A DNA stretch of 64,000 nucleotides from Deltaproteobacteria bacterium HGW-Deltaproteobacteria-19. GTDB lineage: Bacteria; Desulfobacterota; Syntrophia; Syntrophales; PHBD01. A program made the translations under genes and the position numbers. How positions within the stretch are numbered: position 1 is the first letter of the stretch; every line of letters starts with the position of its first letter. Positions 24,611-32,694 of this stretch are shown one piece after another. Below the pieces are notes generated by a model. It was not told where the DNA came from. It saw only the letters and a list, made by a program, of their open reading frames with translations, and ran no database searches. The stretch covers positions 92,839 to 156,838 of the forward strand of contig PHBD01000012.1 of NCBI GenBank assembly GCA_002841865.1, written 5' to 3'.

Positions 24611-26256
24611 GCGTTCCAGCCCAATTGCCGCATTGGAAGGCGTTGATCCTCATCGGGCTGGCGGTGCTGGTGCTGTTTTCCTTTTATGGCACATTCCAGA
24701 ACAATTTCATTCATTACGACGATCATGTCTATGTTACGGACAATCCACACGTGCGGGGGGGGCTATCGGGAGAGGGGATACGATGGGCCTTCACGGCGAC
24801 CGATGCGGGATTCTGGCATCCCCTGACGTGGCTTTCCCTCATGGCGGATGCCCAACTGTTCCGGCTCAATCCCGCCGGATACCATGGGACGAACCTTCTC
24901 CTTCATCTTCTGACGACAACGCTCCTGTTTCTCGTTCTATCCGGCATGTCGGGACAGGTCTGGCCCAGCGCCTTCGCAGCGGCCCTCTTCGGCGTCCATC
25001 CCCTCCAGGTAGAGCCGGTGGCCTGGGTGGCGGCCCGCAAGGACGTGCTCTGCGCGTTTTTCTGGGTCACCTCCATGTGGCTTTACGGCTGGTATGCCCT
25101 GCGGCCGGGCTTTCTTCGTTATGGGGCCCTGGCGGTGGTTTTTTCCATGGGCCTGATGGCAAAGCCCATGGTCGTGACTCTTCCCTTCATTCTCCTTCTC
25201 CTTGATGTCTGGCCGCTGAACCGCCTGTCATTCGGCGGCGGGAGTGAAATCTTCCTGCAGGGCGGCAGGCGGCACTTTCGATCTGTCACCTGGAAATCAG
25301 CGATCCTGGAGAAGGTTCCCCTGCTGGTAATGGCCGCGGGCGTCATCTCCGTCACATTCTTTGCCGAGGCCAAGGCGGGGGCCTTGAAGGCCCTGGACTC
25401 ATTTCCCCTTTCCGAGCGGGTCGGAAACGCCCTTGTCTCGTACGTGCGTTACCTGGGCAAGACACTCTGGCCGACGGACCTGTCCATCCACTATGCCCAT
25501 CCCGGAGGCTGGCCGCTGTGGATCATCGTCGGATCCGCCGTCCTCCTGACTGTGATCACGCTGGCGGTCCTGAAGGCATTCCGGAAACGTCCTTATCTGG
25601 TGACGGGCTGGTTCTGGTTCCTGTTCACCCTGCTTCCTGTCATCGGGATCGTGCAGATCGGCTCCCATGCCATGGCAGACCGTTATGCCTATCTCCCCTC
25701 CATCGGATTGTTTCTGATGGTTGCCTGGGGCGGAGCGGGTTGCGTGAAAAACAGGCTTCCTTCCCGCGCCCGTTTTCTCCCGGTTGCGGCCGTCCTGTCC
25801 CTGCTGGCGGCATTTGCGGTGGCCAGCAGAAACCAGGTGGCGTACTGGCAGGATGCCGTCTCTGTTTTCCGCCATGCCGCCCAGGTGGAGCCGAACAACG
25901 CCCTGGTGCAGAACAACCTGGGGGCTGCCCTGACCCGGGCCGGGAAAAGCGCCGATGCGGTCGGTCCTTTGCGGGAGGCCCTGAGAATCCGGCCGGATTA
26001 CGCGGAGGCGGCCTTCAACCTGGGGTCCGCACAGGCGGAGAAGGGGAATCGGGAAGAGGCACTCTTCTGGTACGACCGCGCCCTGGAACTCCATCCTGGT
26101 TTTGCGGAAGCCTATAACAACAAGGGGATCCTGGCCGCACAGAGCGGTCATTTCAGCGAAGCGGCCGAACTCTTCCGGCAAGCGCTGGAAATCCGGCCGG
26201 ACTACCGGGAGGCCCGGTCGAACTGGGAGAGGGTCATGGCGGAGCACCGGCGTTGA
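24607..26256 (+). CDS. TMTC/PMT-like GT-C membrane protein with C-terminal TPRs (copy 2)
   Basis: 549 residues from the ATG inside the ATGA overlap with copy 1; an upstream in-frame ATG would add seven residues. It has the same architecture: FIHYDDHVYVTDNPHV, FWHPLTWLSLMADAQLF, HPLQVEPVAWVAARKDVLCAFF and LMAKPMVVTLPF, multiple helices, then TPRs (NNALVQNNLGAALTRAGKSADAV..., FAEAYNNKGILAAQSGHFSEAA). It differs from copy 1 throughout, so it is an old duplication rather than a recent one. A 30-bp gap leads to the YfhO-like gene. Likely works at the same membrane face on a different sugar or acceptor. Confidence 0.87.
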   Translation: MSVPAQLPHWKALILIGLAVLVLFSFYGTFQNNFIHYDDHVYVTDNPHVRGGLSGEGIRWAFTATDAGFWHPLTWLSLMADAQLFRLNPAGYHGTNLLLHLLTTTLLFLVLSGMSGQVWPSAFAAALFGVHPLQVEPVAWVAARKDVLCAFFWVTSMWLYGWYALRPGFLRYGALAVVFSMGLMAKPMVVTLPFILLLLDVWPLNRLSFGGGSEIFLQGGRRHFRSVTWKSAILEKVPLLVMAAGVISVTFFAEAKAGALKALDSFPLSERVGNALVSYVRYLGKTLWPTDLSIHYAHPGGWPLWIIVGSAVLLTVITLAVLKAFRKRPYLVTGWFWFLFTLLPVIGIVQIGSHAMADRYAYLPSIGLFLMVAWGGAGCVKNRLPSRARFLPVAAVLSLLAAFAVASRNQVAYWQDAVSVFRHAAQVEPNNALVQNNLGAALTRAGKSADAVGPLREALRIRPDYAEAAFNLGSAQAEKGNREEALFWYDRALELHPGFAEAYNNKGILAAQSGHFSEAAELFRQALEIRPDYREARSNWERVMAEHRR

Positions 26257-26286
26257 CCGGTCCGTCCCGCCGGAGCGGATACTTGC

Positions 26287-28626
26287 ATGAATGAAACATC
26301 GAATCTACGTGGTGGTCTGTGGGAGGCCTTCTCATGGCGCCACGCATTGTTCGTCTTCCTTGTCCTGACAGGCGTCCTGTTTGCCGATGTCCTCTTCACG
26401 AGCGACGACGTCGTTCTCTCGGCAAAAGGCCTGGACCTCTATGCCGGCGAAATGTCGGGGCTGGAATTCCAGTTGCGGGAGCTGGCCCAGGGGAATCTGC
26501 CGCTTTGGAACCCCCACGTTTTTTCGGGGACACCGAACCTGTCCACGCCGCTCTATCCCTCCAGCCTTCTTGGCCTGGTGCTCCCGCTGGCCAAGGCCAT
26601 CAACTGGCAGATCGCGCTTCATGTCTTCCTGATCGGCTTTTCCATGTACCTCTGGGCATCCCGGCGGGGGCTGCATCCCCTGGCCTCGCTGGCGAGCGGC
26701 GTCATGGTCATGTTCTCCGGCTCCTTCTACCTGCATATATATGCGGGACATATGGGGAATCTGTTTGCCATGGCGTGGGTTCCACTGCTTTTTCTGATTG
26801 TGGACCGGATCCTGGATCGCCCCACTCCGGGTCTGGTGGCGGGCGGCGCCTTGGTTACGGCCCTGCAGATCCTTACCGGCCAGTACCAGTATGTCTACTA
26901 CACGGCACTGGCGGCCTCGGTCTATGTCGCCCTCCACATCCGCTTTGCGCCGGTAAAAGGGAAATGGAAGGCCCTTGGCGCCCTGTGCGGAATCCCGGCG
27001 GGAGCGATTGCCCTGAGCGCGTTCAGTCTTTTCCCAAGCCTGTCGGCAAGCGCGGAGAGCGTGCGCTCCGCGGGCGTTTCTTTCGAATTCGCATCCATGT
27101 TCAGCCTTCCGCCGGAAAATCTGCTGACCCTGGCGATCCCGTTCTTCTTCGGTGATATGACCTCGATCCCCTATTGGGGCCGCTGCTACCTCTGGGAGAT
27201 GTGCCTCTTCACCGGCGCCGCCGGGCTGGTGTTTGCGGTTTACGGGGCCGTCTGCGGCGAGACGGGCAAGCGACGTCATGCCCCGATGATGGTGCTCGTC
27301 ATGATGGTCCTGGCATTAGGCGTTCACACGCCTCTCTTTTCCATCCTGTACGAGTGGCTGCCCGGTTTCGGTTCTTTTCGCGGGACTTCGAAATTTGCCT
27401 TCCAGGCCGTTATCTTCATCGCCCTCCTGGCAGGGATCGGCCTCGATGGCCTGATCCGTCGGCGGGCGTTTCCCGGGACGGGAATCCTGCTGGTGTGCCT
27501 GACGGGTCTCGGCCTCCTGGCGGCTTCCCTCTGGCTGTTCCACGTCTCGTCAGCCGGAGCGGAGGTCGGACTCTGGACCCGACTGATACGGGGCATTGCC
27601 GGGACGGGGGAATCCTATCTCCCGGCGTCGCTGTATCAAAACCCTGCGATTGCGGCGCAGATGGCGGGATTCAGCGCCTGGAACGTCCTTGTGGCGGCGA
27701 TGGTCTTCCTGGCCGCAGCCCTCCTGATACGGATCACCAAGACAAGATTCCGGGCGGTCTATCTGCTGCTGATCCTGATCGTTCTGGAAGGCTTTGTCTT
27801 CGCCTGGATCAGCCGTCCGGTTTTTCACTACCGGGAGACGATGATCCCCGAATTCCGGAAATTCTACGCAGCCAGGCCCGGGGATTACCGGGTACTGAAC
27901 CTGGTGTTGCCCAATTCGGCCATGTCAACGGGGAGTCGCGATATCTGGGGGTACGGGCCGATGGTGCTGAAACGGTACGCCGAGTTCATGGCCGTTACCC
28001 AGCACGTTGATCCCGACAAGGCTTCAACCTACCTTCCCCTGCATTCGTACCATTCGCTCTGGGATCTTCTGCGTGTCCGTTACATTCTCATGCCGGCCGA
28101 AGAGGGAATGACCGTCCGGGAAATGGAAACCGGCGTTCCGAGGGTCCGACTGCTGACGGACTGGAAAGCGGCGAAGTCAAGGAACGAAGTGCTCACGCTC
28201 TTGACCGATCCCGCCTTCGATCCCGGGAAAACCGTCATCCTGGAGGAATCCCCAGGGTTCCCCGCTGGCTCTCCCCAGCCGGCAGGGAGCTGTTCCATCC
28301 GGGATGACGGCAGCGACCGCCGGGTGGTCAGGGCCAAAACGGACCGGGCGGCGATCCTGCTCATTGCGGAGAATTACAGCGCCGGCTGGCGCATCGAGCC
28401 GTTGGGGCAGCAACCACCGACACCCTACAGGATCATGCCCGCAGACCATACCCTGATGGCGGTTTCCCTGTCCCCGGGAGAGCACGCCTTTGCGGTTTGG
28501 TACCGGCCGCGCTCGTTTGTCGCGGGGGCGTGGATATCCGCGACGGCATGGATTCTTCTGGCCGGGTGGGCGACGGCAGCGGGAATCCGCCGCCTCCGCA
28601 AGGTGCGGGCGGGAGGAGGGGCGTGA
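26287..28626 (+). CDS. YfhO-family large membrane protein
   Basis: 779 residues with a dozen or more hydrophobic helices in the first 560 and a soluble C-terminal domain, ending in two more helices (AGAWISATAWILLAGWATAAG). The N-terminal loop LDLYAGEMSGLEFQLRELAQ followed by NLPLWNPHVFSGTPNLSTPLYP is the YfhO hallmark; YfhO proteins are GT-C-like glycosyltransferases, in Gram-positives decorating teichoic acid. The C-terminal region (RAKTDRAAILLIAENYSAGW...LSPGEHAFAVWYRP) is the typical YfhO beta domain. It sits between copies 2 and 3 of the TMTC-like genes and overlaps copy 3 by 1 nt, so one operon. Confidence 0.84.
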   Translation: MNETSNLRGGLWEAFSWRHALFVFLVLTGVLFADVLFTSDDVVLSAKGLDLYAGEMSGLEFQLRELAQGNLPLWNPHVFSGTPNLSTPLYPSSLLGLVLPLAKAINWQIALHVFLIGFSMYLWASRRGLHPLASLASGVMVMFSGSFYLHIYAGHMGNLFAMAWVPLLFLIVDRILDRPTPGLVAGGALVTALQILTGQYQYVYYTALAASVYVALHIRFAPVKGKWKALGALCGIPAGAIALSAFSLFPSLSASAESVRSAGVSFEFASMFSLPPENLLTLAIPFFFGDMTSIPYWGRCYLWEMCLFTGAAGLVFAVYGAVCGETGKRRHAPMMVLVMMVLALGVHTPLFSILYEWLPGFGSFRGTSKFAFQAVIFIALLAGIGLDGLIRRRAFPGTGILLVCLTGLGLLAASLWLFHVSSAGAEVGLWTRLIRGIAGTGESYLPASLYQNPAIAAQMAGFSAWNVLVAAMVFLAAALLIRITKTRFRAVYLLLILIVLEGFVFAWISRPVFHYRETMIPEFRKFYAARPGDYRVLNLVLPNSAMSTGSRDIWGYGPMVLKRYAEFMAVTQHVDPDKASTYLPLHSYHSLWDLLRVRYILMPAEEGMTVREMETGVPRVRLLTDWKAAKSRNEVLTLLTDPAFDPGKTVILEESPGFPAGSPQPAGSCSIRDDGSDRRVVRAKTDRAAILLIAENYSAGWRIEPLGQQPPTPYRIMPADHTLMAVSLSPGEHAFAVWYRPRSFVAGAWISATAWILLAGWATAAGIRRLRKVRAGGGA

Positions 28627-30305
28627 TGATTCGTCTCCGGGGTGGCGACGGGATTCATGGCGGATGGGTGGCCGGGAGGCAGACCGAGATCGTTCTGGCG
28701 CTGTCGCTTTTCCTCCTGGTCCTGATCGTTTTCGGCCAGACGGGTGGATTCGGCTTCATCCATTTTGACGACAACGTTTATGTGACCGGCAACGACCACG
28801 TCCGTTCCGGTCTGACCATACCGTCCATTGTGTGGGCCTTTTCGACCCTCGACGAGGGATTCTGGCACCCCCTGACGTGGCTTTCCCTGATGCTGGATGC
28901 CCAGCTCTTCGGCTCCTGGGCGGGCGGGTTCCACTGGACGAACGTCCTGCTCCACGGGCTGTCCGCGGTCATCCTCTTCCTGGCGCTGTGCCGCATGACC
29001 GATGCTCCCTGGCGGAGCGCCTTCGTGGCGGGCCTCTTCGCCGTTCACCCGCTCCATGTCGAGTCCGTGGTGTGGGTGGCCGAACGGAAGGATGTCCTCA
29101 GCGGCTTCTTCTGGATGACCGCCCTGGCGACCTATGCCTGGTATGCGCTCCGTCCCGGTCCCTGGCGGTACGGCCTGCTGGCGGTCCTGTATCTTCTCGG
29201 GCTGATGGCCAAGCCGATGATCGTGACCCTGCCATTTGTCCTCCTTCTCCTCGATGTCTGGCCCCTCAGGCGTGATGCGGTGCAGTTCGGAATCGTAGGG
29301 GTGAGGAAATTCAGCAGGGCCTCCTGGACGTGGCTGATCCTGGAAAAAATTCCCCTCCTGATACTGTCGGCGGGCTTTTCCGCCCTGGCCTATTGGGCTG
29401 AATTCCGGGCGGGGGCTCTCAGTCCCGGCGATTTCTACTCCTGGGCGGACCGGGTGGCGAATGCCCTGGTTTCGTACACGTCCTATCTCCATCTCCTGTT
29501 CTGGCCGGCGGGCCTGGCCCCTTTCTATCCGCATCCGGGCCAATGGCCGGGAGGACAGGTTCTCCTCTCCGGGATTGTCTTGGCGGCGATCACCATTGCC
29601 GTTTTTGTACTGGCGAGGCGTCATCCCTGGTTGGGCGTCGGCTGGCTCTGGTATCTGGGTGTCCTTGTGCCCGTGAGCGGGATTGTCCAGATCGGGAATA
29701 TCGCTATGGCGGACCGGTTTATGTACATCCCCCTGATCGGTCCGGCCGTCATGCTGGCCTGGGGCGTTCCGGACCTGCTGGGCCGTCCCGGTGCGGGCCG
29801 GAAGGCGGCGGTCCTGGCAGGCGTCCTACTCCTGTCGATATGCGCCATGCTTTCCTGGTATCAGACTTCATACTGGAAAAATACGGAGACGCTCTTTCGA
29901 CATACCCTGGAGGTGACACAAAAAAACTACAAGGCCCATCATGCCCTGGGGCTGGCTCTTCACGAACGGGGTCTCTCCGTCGAGGCGATCCGCCACCTCG
30001 GGATCTCCCTCGAACTGCGGGAGGATTCCCGGGCCCGCAACGACCTGGGTGTCGCGCTGATGGGTGCGGGCCGGTTCGGGGAGGCGGAAGCACAGTTCCG
30101 GAGGGCTGTTGCCCTTCGTCCCGCCACGGCAAAATACTGGAACAACCTTGGCGCCGCCGTGGCCTCGCAAGATCGGCCGTCCGAGGCGGTTTCCCTGTTC
30201 CGGGAGGCCCTCCGGCTTGCGCCCGATTACGGGGAAGCCCGGCGAAACCTGGAGCAGGCCATGGGCGTGCCGCCAGGAACTTCTCCCCCCATCCGTCGGA
30301 AATAA
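28626..30305 (+). CDS. TMTC/PMT-like GT-C membrane protein with C-terminal TPRs (copy 3)
   Basis: 559 residues from ATG 28626, which shares its A with the TGA of the YfhO-like gene; the longer in-frame extension upstream lies within that gene and is not homologous. Conserved blocks are FIHFDDNVYVTGNDHV, FWHPLTWLSLMLDAQLFG, HPLHVESVVWVAERKDVLSGFF and LGLMAKPMIVTLPF. TPRs occupy about the last 150 residues (KAHHALGLALHERGLSVEAIRHL..., ARNDLGVALMGAGRFGEAEAQF). It is the last gene of the operon. Three related but diverged GT-C proteins in a row suggest sequential or acceptor-specific glycosylation. Confidence 0.87.
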   Translation: MIRLRGGDGIHGGWVAGRQTEIVLALSLFLLVLIVFGQTGGFGFIHFDDNVYVTGNDHVRSGLTIPSIVWAFSTLDEGFWHPLTWLSLMLDAQLFGSWAGGFHWTNVLLHGLSAVILFLALCRMTDAPWRSAFVAGLFAVHPLHVESVVWVAERKDVLSGFFWMTALATYAWYALRPGPWRYGLLAVLYLLGLMAKPMIVTLPFVLLLLDVWPLRRDAVQFGIVGVRKFSRASWTWLILEKIPLLILSAGFSALAYWAEFRAGALSPGDFYSWADRVANALVSYTSYLHLLFWPAGLAPFYPHPGQWPGGQVLLSGIVLAAITIAVFVLARRHPWLGVGWLWYLGVLVPVSGIVQIGNIAMADRFMYIPLIGPAVMLAWGVPDLLGRPGAGRKAAVLAGVLLLSICAMLSWYQTSYWKNTETLFRHTLEVTQKNYKAHHALGLALHERGLSVEAIRHLGISLELREDSRARNDLGVALMGAGRFGEAEAQFRRAVALRPATAKYWNNLGAAVASQDRPSEAVSLFREALRLAPDYGEARRNLEQAMGVPPGTSPPIRRK

Positions 30306-30350
30306 CCCTGATTCTTTGTTTACACGGAGATTGAGAGGTGGTGAAACCGT

Positions 30351-30370
30351 CCGCATCCTTCCGGATGCGG
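30351..30370. other. Hairpin between convergent genes
   Basis: CCGCATCC-TTCC-GGATGCGG, perfect 8-bp stem, in the 148-bp gap between copy 3 and the convergent glycosyltransferase. No T-tract, so intrinsic termination is uncertain. Confidence 0.45.
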
Positions 30371-30453
30371 CAGCGTGCCGGGAGAACGATCCTTCCGGAG
30401 AAACGAAACGTTGGGAGCCGGCGCCCGGCGATGGAGGGAAGGCGATACCTCCT

Positions 30454-31701
30454 TCAGGAAGCGGTTTCGGACGCTTTGCGCCTCTCCGCAAGGCAGGCGA
30501 GGACCGTCCGGAGGACCTCCTCGACGGTGATGACCTGCATGCACCGGTTGTCGTTGCAGGGGGAGAACCGGTGGTTGAAGGCATTCACGCAGGGGCTGCA
30601 GGCCAGCTTCGCATATATTGTACGGGGACGTCCCCCGATGGCGCCGAAGAGGTGCGGGGTTTCCGGTCCGAAGAGGACAACGTTGTCGATGTCCGTCATG
30701 GAGGCGAAGTGGCCGGGACCGCTGTCGTTGGTCACCAGGACGTCGGCGAGGGTATACAGGACCAGGAGCTCCCGGAGCGTTGTCCTGCCGGCCAGCGTTA
30801 CGGCACGTCGGGATCCGATCCGGCTGCAGACCGCCTCCGCCGCCGCCGCCTCTGAAGGGGCGCCGGTGATGATCAACCGCACATCCGGTCTCTCCTCGAG
30901 AATCTTCCGTCCCAGGTCGATAAAGTTTTCCGTGGACCACTTCCGCAGGGGAAGAAGGTCGCCGGCGTTGGGATTCAGGAGGACCATCGGACCGCTTCCC
31001 GCCTCCCCCCAGATGTCCGCCAGTCGCTTCTCCAGCAGCCCGGTTTCCTCCTCGGTCGGCCGGAAACGGGGGGCCGTCACGGCAAGGTCCCCTTCCGGAA
31101 TCTTGGATAACGGGATCTCTCCCGGTGACCTTGCCAGCGCCTCCACCAGGAGCAGGTAAGCCTTGGCTGTGTGAAAGTACGGATTGTACTGAACCCGGTG
31201 GGTCATCAGGTCGCCGCGGTAGGGGGCCTCGCTGGTGAACCGATGCAGGCCCACCCGGCGTTCCGCGCCGGTGAGGAAGGAAATGATGGCCGAGGCGCGG
31301 GCAAAAAATTCGAGGTCCACCACCGCATCCATCCGAAGCCTCCGGACCCGGATCAGGGCGGAAAGGATGTCCCGGGAAAAGGTGAGAAAATCCCGGTTCC
31401 GGACGATCAGCACGTTTTCCGCGGGCAGGAGGTCCAGGATAAAAAGGATCTCCCGGTTTTCCTCAAACACCAGGAAATATACGTTTTCCCGGCCGACCTG
31501 CTCGATGGCCCGGTGAATGGCGCTGTACGCCAGGACGGTTGCCCCCTGCTCGATGAGCTTGATGAAGAGAATTTTCCGCATCGGGGAAGGCGATGAGGGG
31601 CGTGGTGTGAATGCATCCAGCAGGCGCCGCAGCGCTGTGAGGAAAAAACATATCCCCTTTCCCGTCCAAACATCGATGATCCGTATCGTTTCCGCTTTCA
31701 A
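30454..31701 (-). CDS. Glycosyltransferase family 9 (heptosyltransferase-like) protein
   Basis: About 415 residues; a GT-B enzyme of the ADP-heptose:LPS heptosyltransferase family. TTG at 31701 is chosen because AGGAG lies 7 bp upstream and the first residues (IRIIDVWTGKGICFFLTALRRLLDAF) match the usual membrane-associated N-terminus of deltaproteobacterial GT9 proteins; an in-frame GTG at 31746 is the alternative. Motifs: KILFIKLIEQGATVLAYSAI, VLLNPNAGDLLPLRKWSTENF, ITGAPSEAAAAEAV and VLVTNDSGPGHFASM (nucleotide-sugar site). The C-terminal CSPCVNAFNHRFSPCNDNRCM has five closely spaced cysteines. It probably adds a sugar to lipopolysaccharide or another glycan. Confidence 0.88.
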   Translation of the reverse strand: MKAETIRIIDVWTGKGICFFLTALRRLLDAFTPRPSSPSPMRKILFIKLIEQGATVLAYSAIHRAIEQVGRENVYFLVFEENREILFILDLLPAENVLIVRNRDFLTFSRDILSALIRVRRLRMDAVVDLEFFARASAIISFLTGAERRVGLHRFTSEAPYRGDLMTHRVQYNPYFHTAKAYLLLVEALARSPGEIPLSKIPEGDLAVTAPRFRPTEEETGLLEKRLADIWGEAGSGPMVLLNPNAGDLLPLRKWSTENFIDLGRKILEERPDVRLIITGAPSEAAAAEAVCSRIGSRRAVTLAGRTTLRELLVLYTLADVLVTNDSGPGHFASMTDIDNVVLFGPETPHLFGAIGGRPRTIYAKLACSPCVNAFNHRFSPCNDNRCMQVITVEEVLRTVLACLAERRKASETAS

Positions 31702-31811
31702 GACATCACTCCTGTCCGGGACCGGGGAGTAAGGCAAGGCCGACACCCCGGCGGCTGCTTGCGCCTTTCATAAGGGAATCCTTAAGGAAAAGCAATCGGG
31801 AACATTTTCTC

Positions 31812-31840
31812 TTGACAGCGTTTGGTGAATCGGGTAGACG
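31812..31840 (+). promoter_or_regulatory. Sigma-70 promoter of the tetR-family gene
   Basis: TTGACA at 31812-31817, 17-bp spacer, TAGACG at 31835-31840. The predicted start of transcription (near 31847) coincides with the first base of the palindromic operator. Confidence 0.65.
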
Positions 31841-31846
31841 TTCACC

Positions 31847-31865
31847 AACTGACCATCGGTCAGTT
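31847..31865. promoter_or_regulatory. Palindromic operator for the TetR-family regulator
   Basis: AACTGACC-ATC-GGTCAGTT, perfect 8-bp half-sites with a 3-bp centre, the size and pattern of fatty-acid-type TetR operators. Binding here would block the promoter directly upstream, so the gene is probably autoregulated together with the beta-oxidation genes that follow. Confidence 0.7.
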
Positions 31866-31866
31866 A

Positions 31867-31900
31867 ATGACTGTGATTCAGATCCATGACTTACAGTCAT
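31867..31900. other. Second inverted repeat in the tetR leader
   Basis: ATGACTGT (31867-31874) and ACAGTCAT (31893-31900) are perfect complements 18 bp apart, immediately after the operator and before the GTG start. It could be a second regulator half-site pair or a leader hairpin. Confidence 0.5.
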
Positions 31901-31919
31901 CCATCTCCGGGGAACAAAC

Positions 31920-32606
31920 GTGGGGCTTGAAGAGAGGAGAAGGCGGGAGAAGGAAAACCGGAGGGCGGCCATCCTCAGGGCGGCAAGAAAGCTCTTTTTC
32001 GAAAAAGGTTTCAAGCCGGTAACGGTAGAGAGCATCGCCCAGAAGGCCGAACTCAGCAAGGGTTCCATCTATCTGTACTTCAACAGCAAGGAGGAAATCT
32101 ACACGCAGATCCTCCTTAGCGATATCGAAAAGTTCCACAAAGGAATCGCCGATCTGTTCCGCACCGGGGAAACGGCGTCCGATCTTCTCGTCGAGTTAGC
32201 CAAAATCTACATCAATTTCTTCCTGGGCGACAAGGAGCTGTTCCGGATTCTCATGACCTTCATGCTCCATACGGAGCACATGAACCTTCCGGAAGAACTG
32301 AACCGCCACGTTGTCAAGACCACCAATAAAACCATCAGCGTCATCGAAAAAATCTTCCAGTACGGGGTTGACCGGGGAGAATTCCCTCCCACGATGAACC
32401 TCCGCCTGAACCGTGACGTCATATGGGGTCTTCTCAACGGAATCATTTCCCTTCACCTCTTCACCGGGTTTGAAGCCCGGAGGGAGGAGCGCATTCGTGC
32501 CACGGTCGAGGAGGGAATACGGGAGGTCATCCGTGGTCTGATTGCTCCGGAAGCAGGGGCGGAAGGCCCGATGAAGGCGGCTGCAGGCGGCAGGACAGAC
32601 CGGTAG
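31920..32606 (+). CDS. TetR/AcrR family transcriptional regulator
   Basis: 228 residues from a GTG start. N-terminal helix-turn-helix: ILRAARKLFFEKGFKPVTVESIAQKAELSKGSIYLYFNSKEEIY, with the canonical recognition helix KGSIYLYF. Residues 70-200 are the helical ligand-binding domain; its C-terminal part (RDVIWGLLNGIISLHLFTGF) resembles acyl-CoA-responsive members (TetR_C FadR-like). The beta-oxidation genes follow after 88 bp, so an acyl-CoA effector is probable. A promoter and a perfect palindrome lie upstream. It represses, most likely, until long-chain or substrate acyl-CoA is present. Confidence 0.92.
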   Translation: MGLEERRRREKENRRAAILRAARKLFFEKGFKPVTVESIAQKAELSKGSIYLYFNSKEEIYTQILLSDIEKFHKGIADLFRTGETASDLLVELAKIYINFFLGDKELFRILMTFMLHTEHMNLPEELNRHVVKTTNKTISVIEKIFQYGVDRGEFPPTMNLRLNRDVIWGLLNGIISLHLFTGFEARREERIRATVEEGIREVIRGLIAPEAGAEGPMKAAAGGRTDR

Positions 32607-32694
32607 AAGCGACGCCGAATCCGCTGGACTCACAGAGAGGCGGAAACGTAGGTTGTCTTCAGTAAACGTAACGGACATTTGGAAGGAGGTTGTT

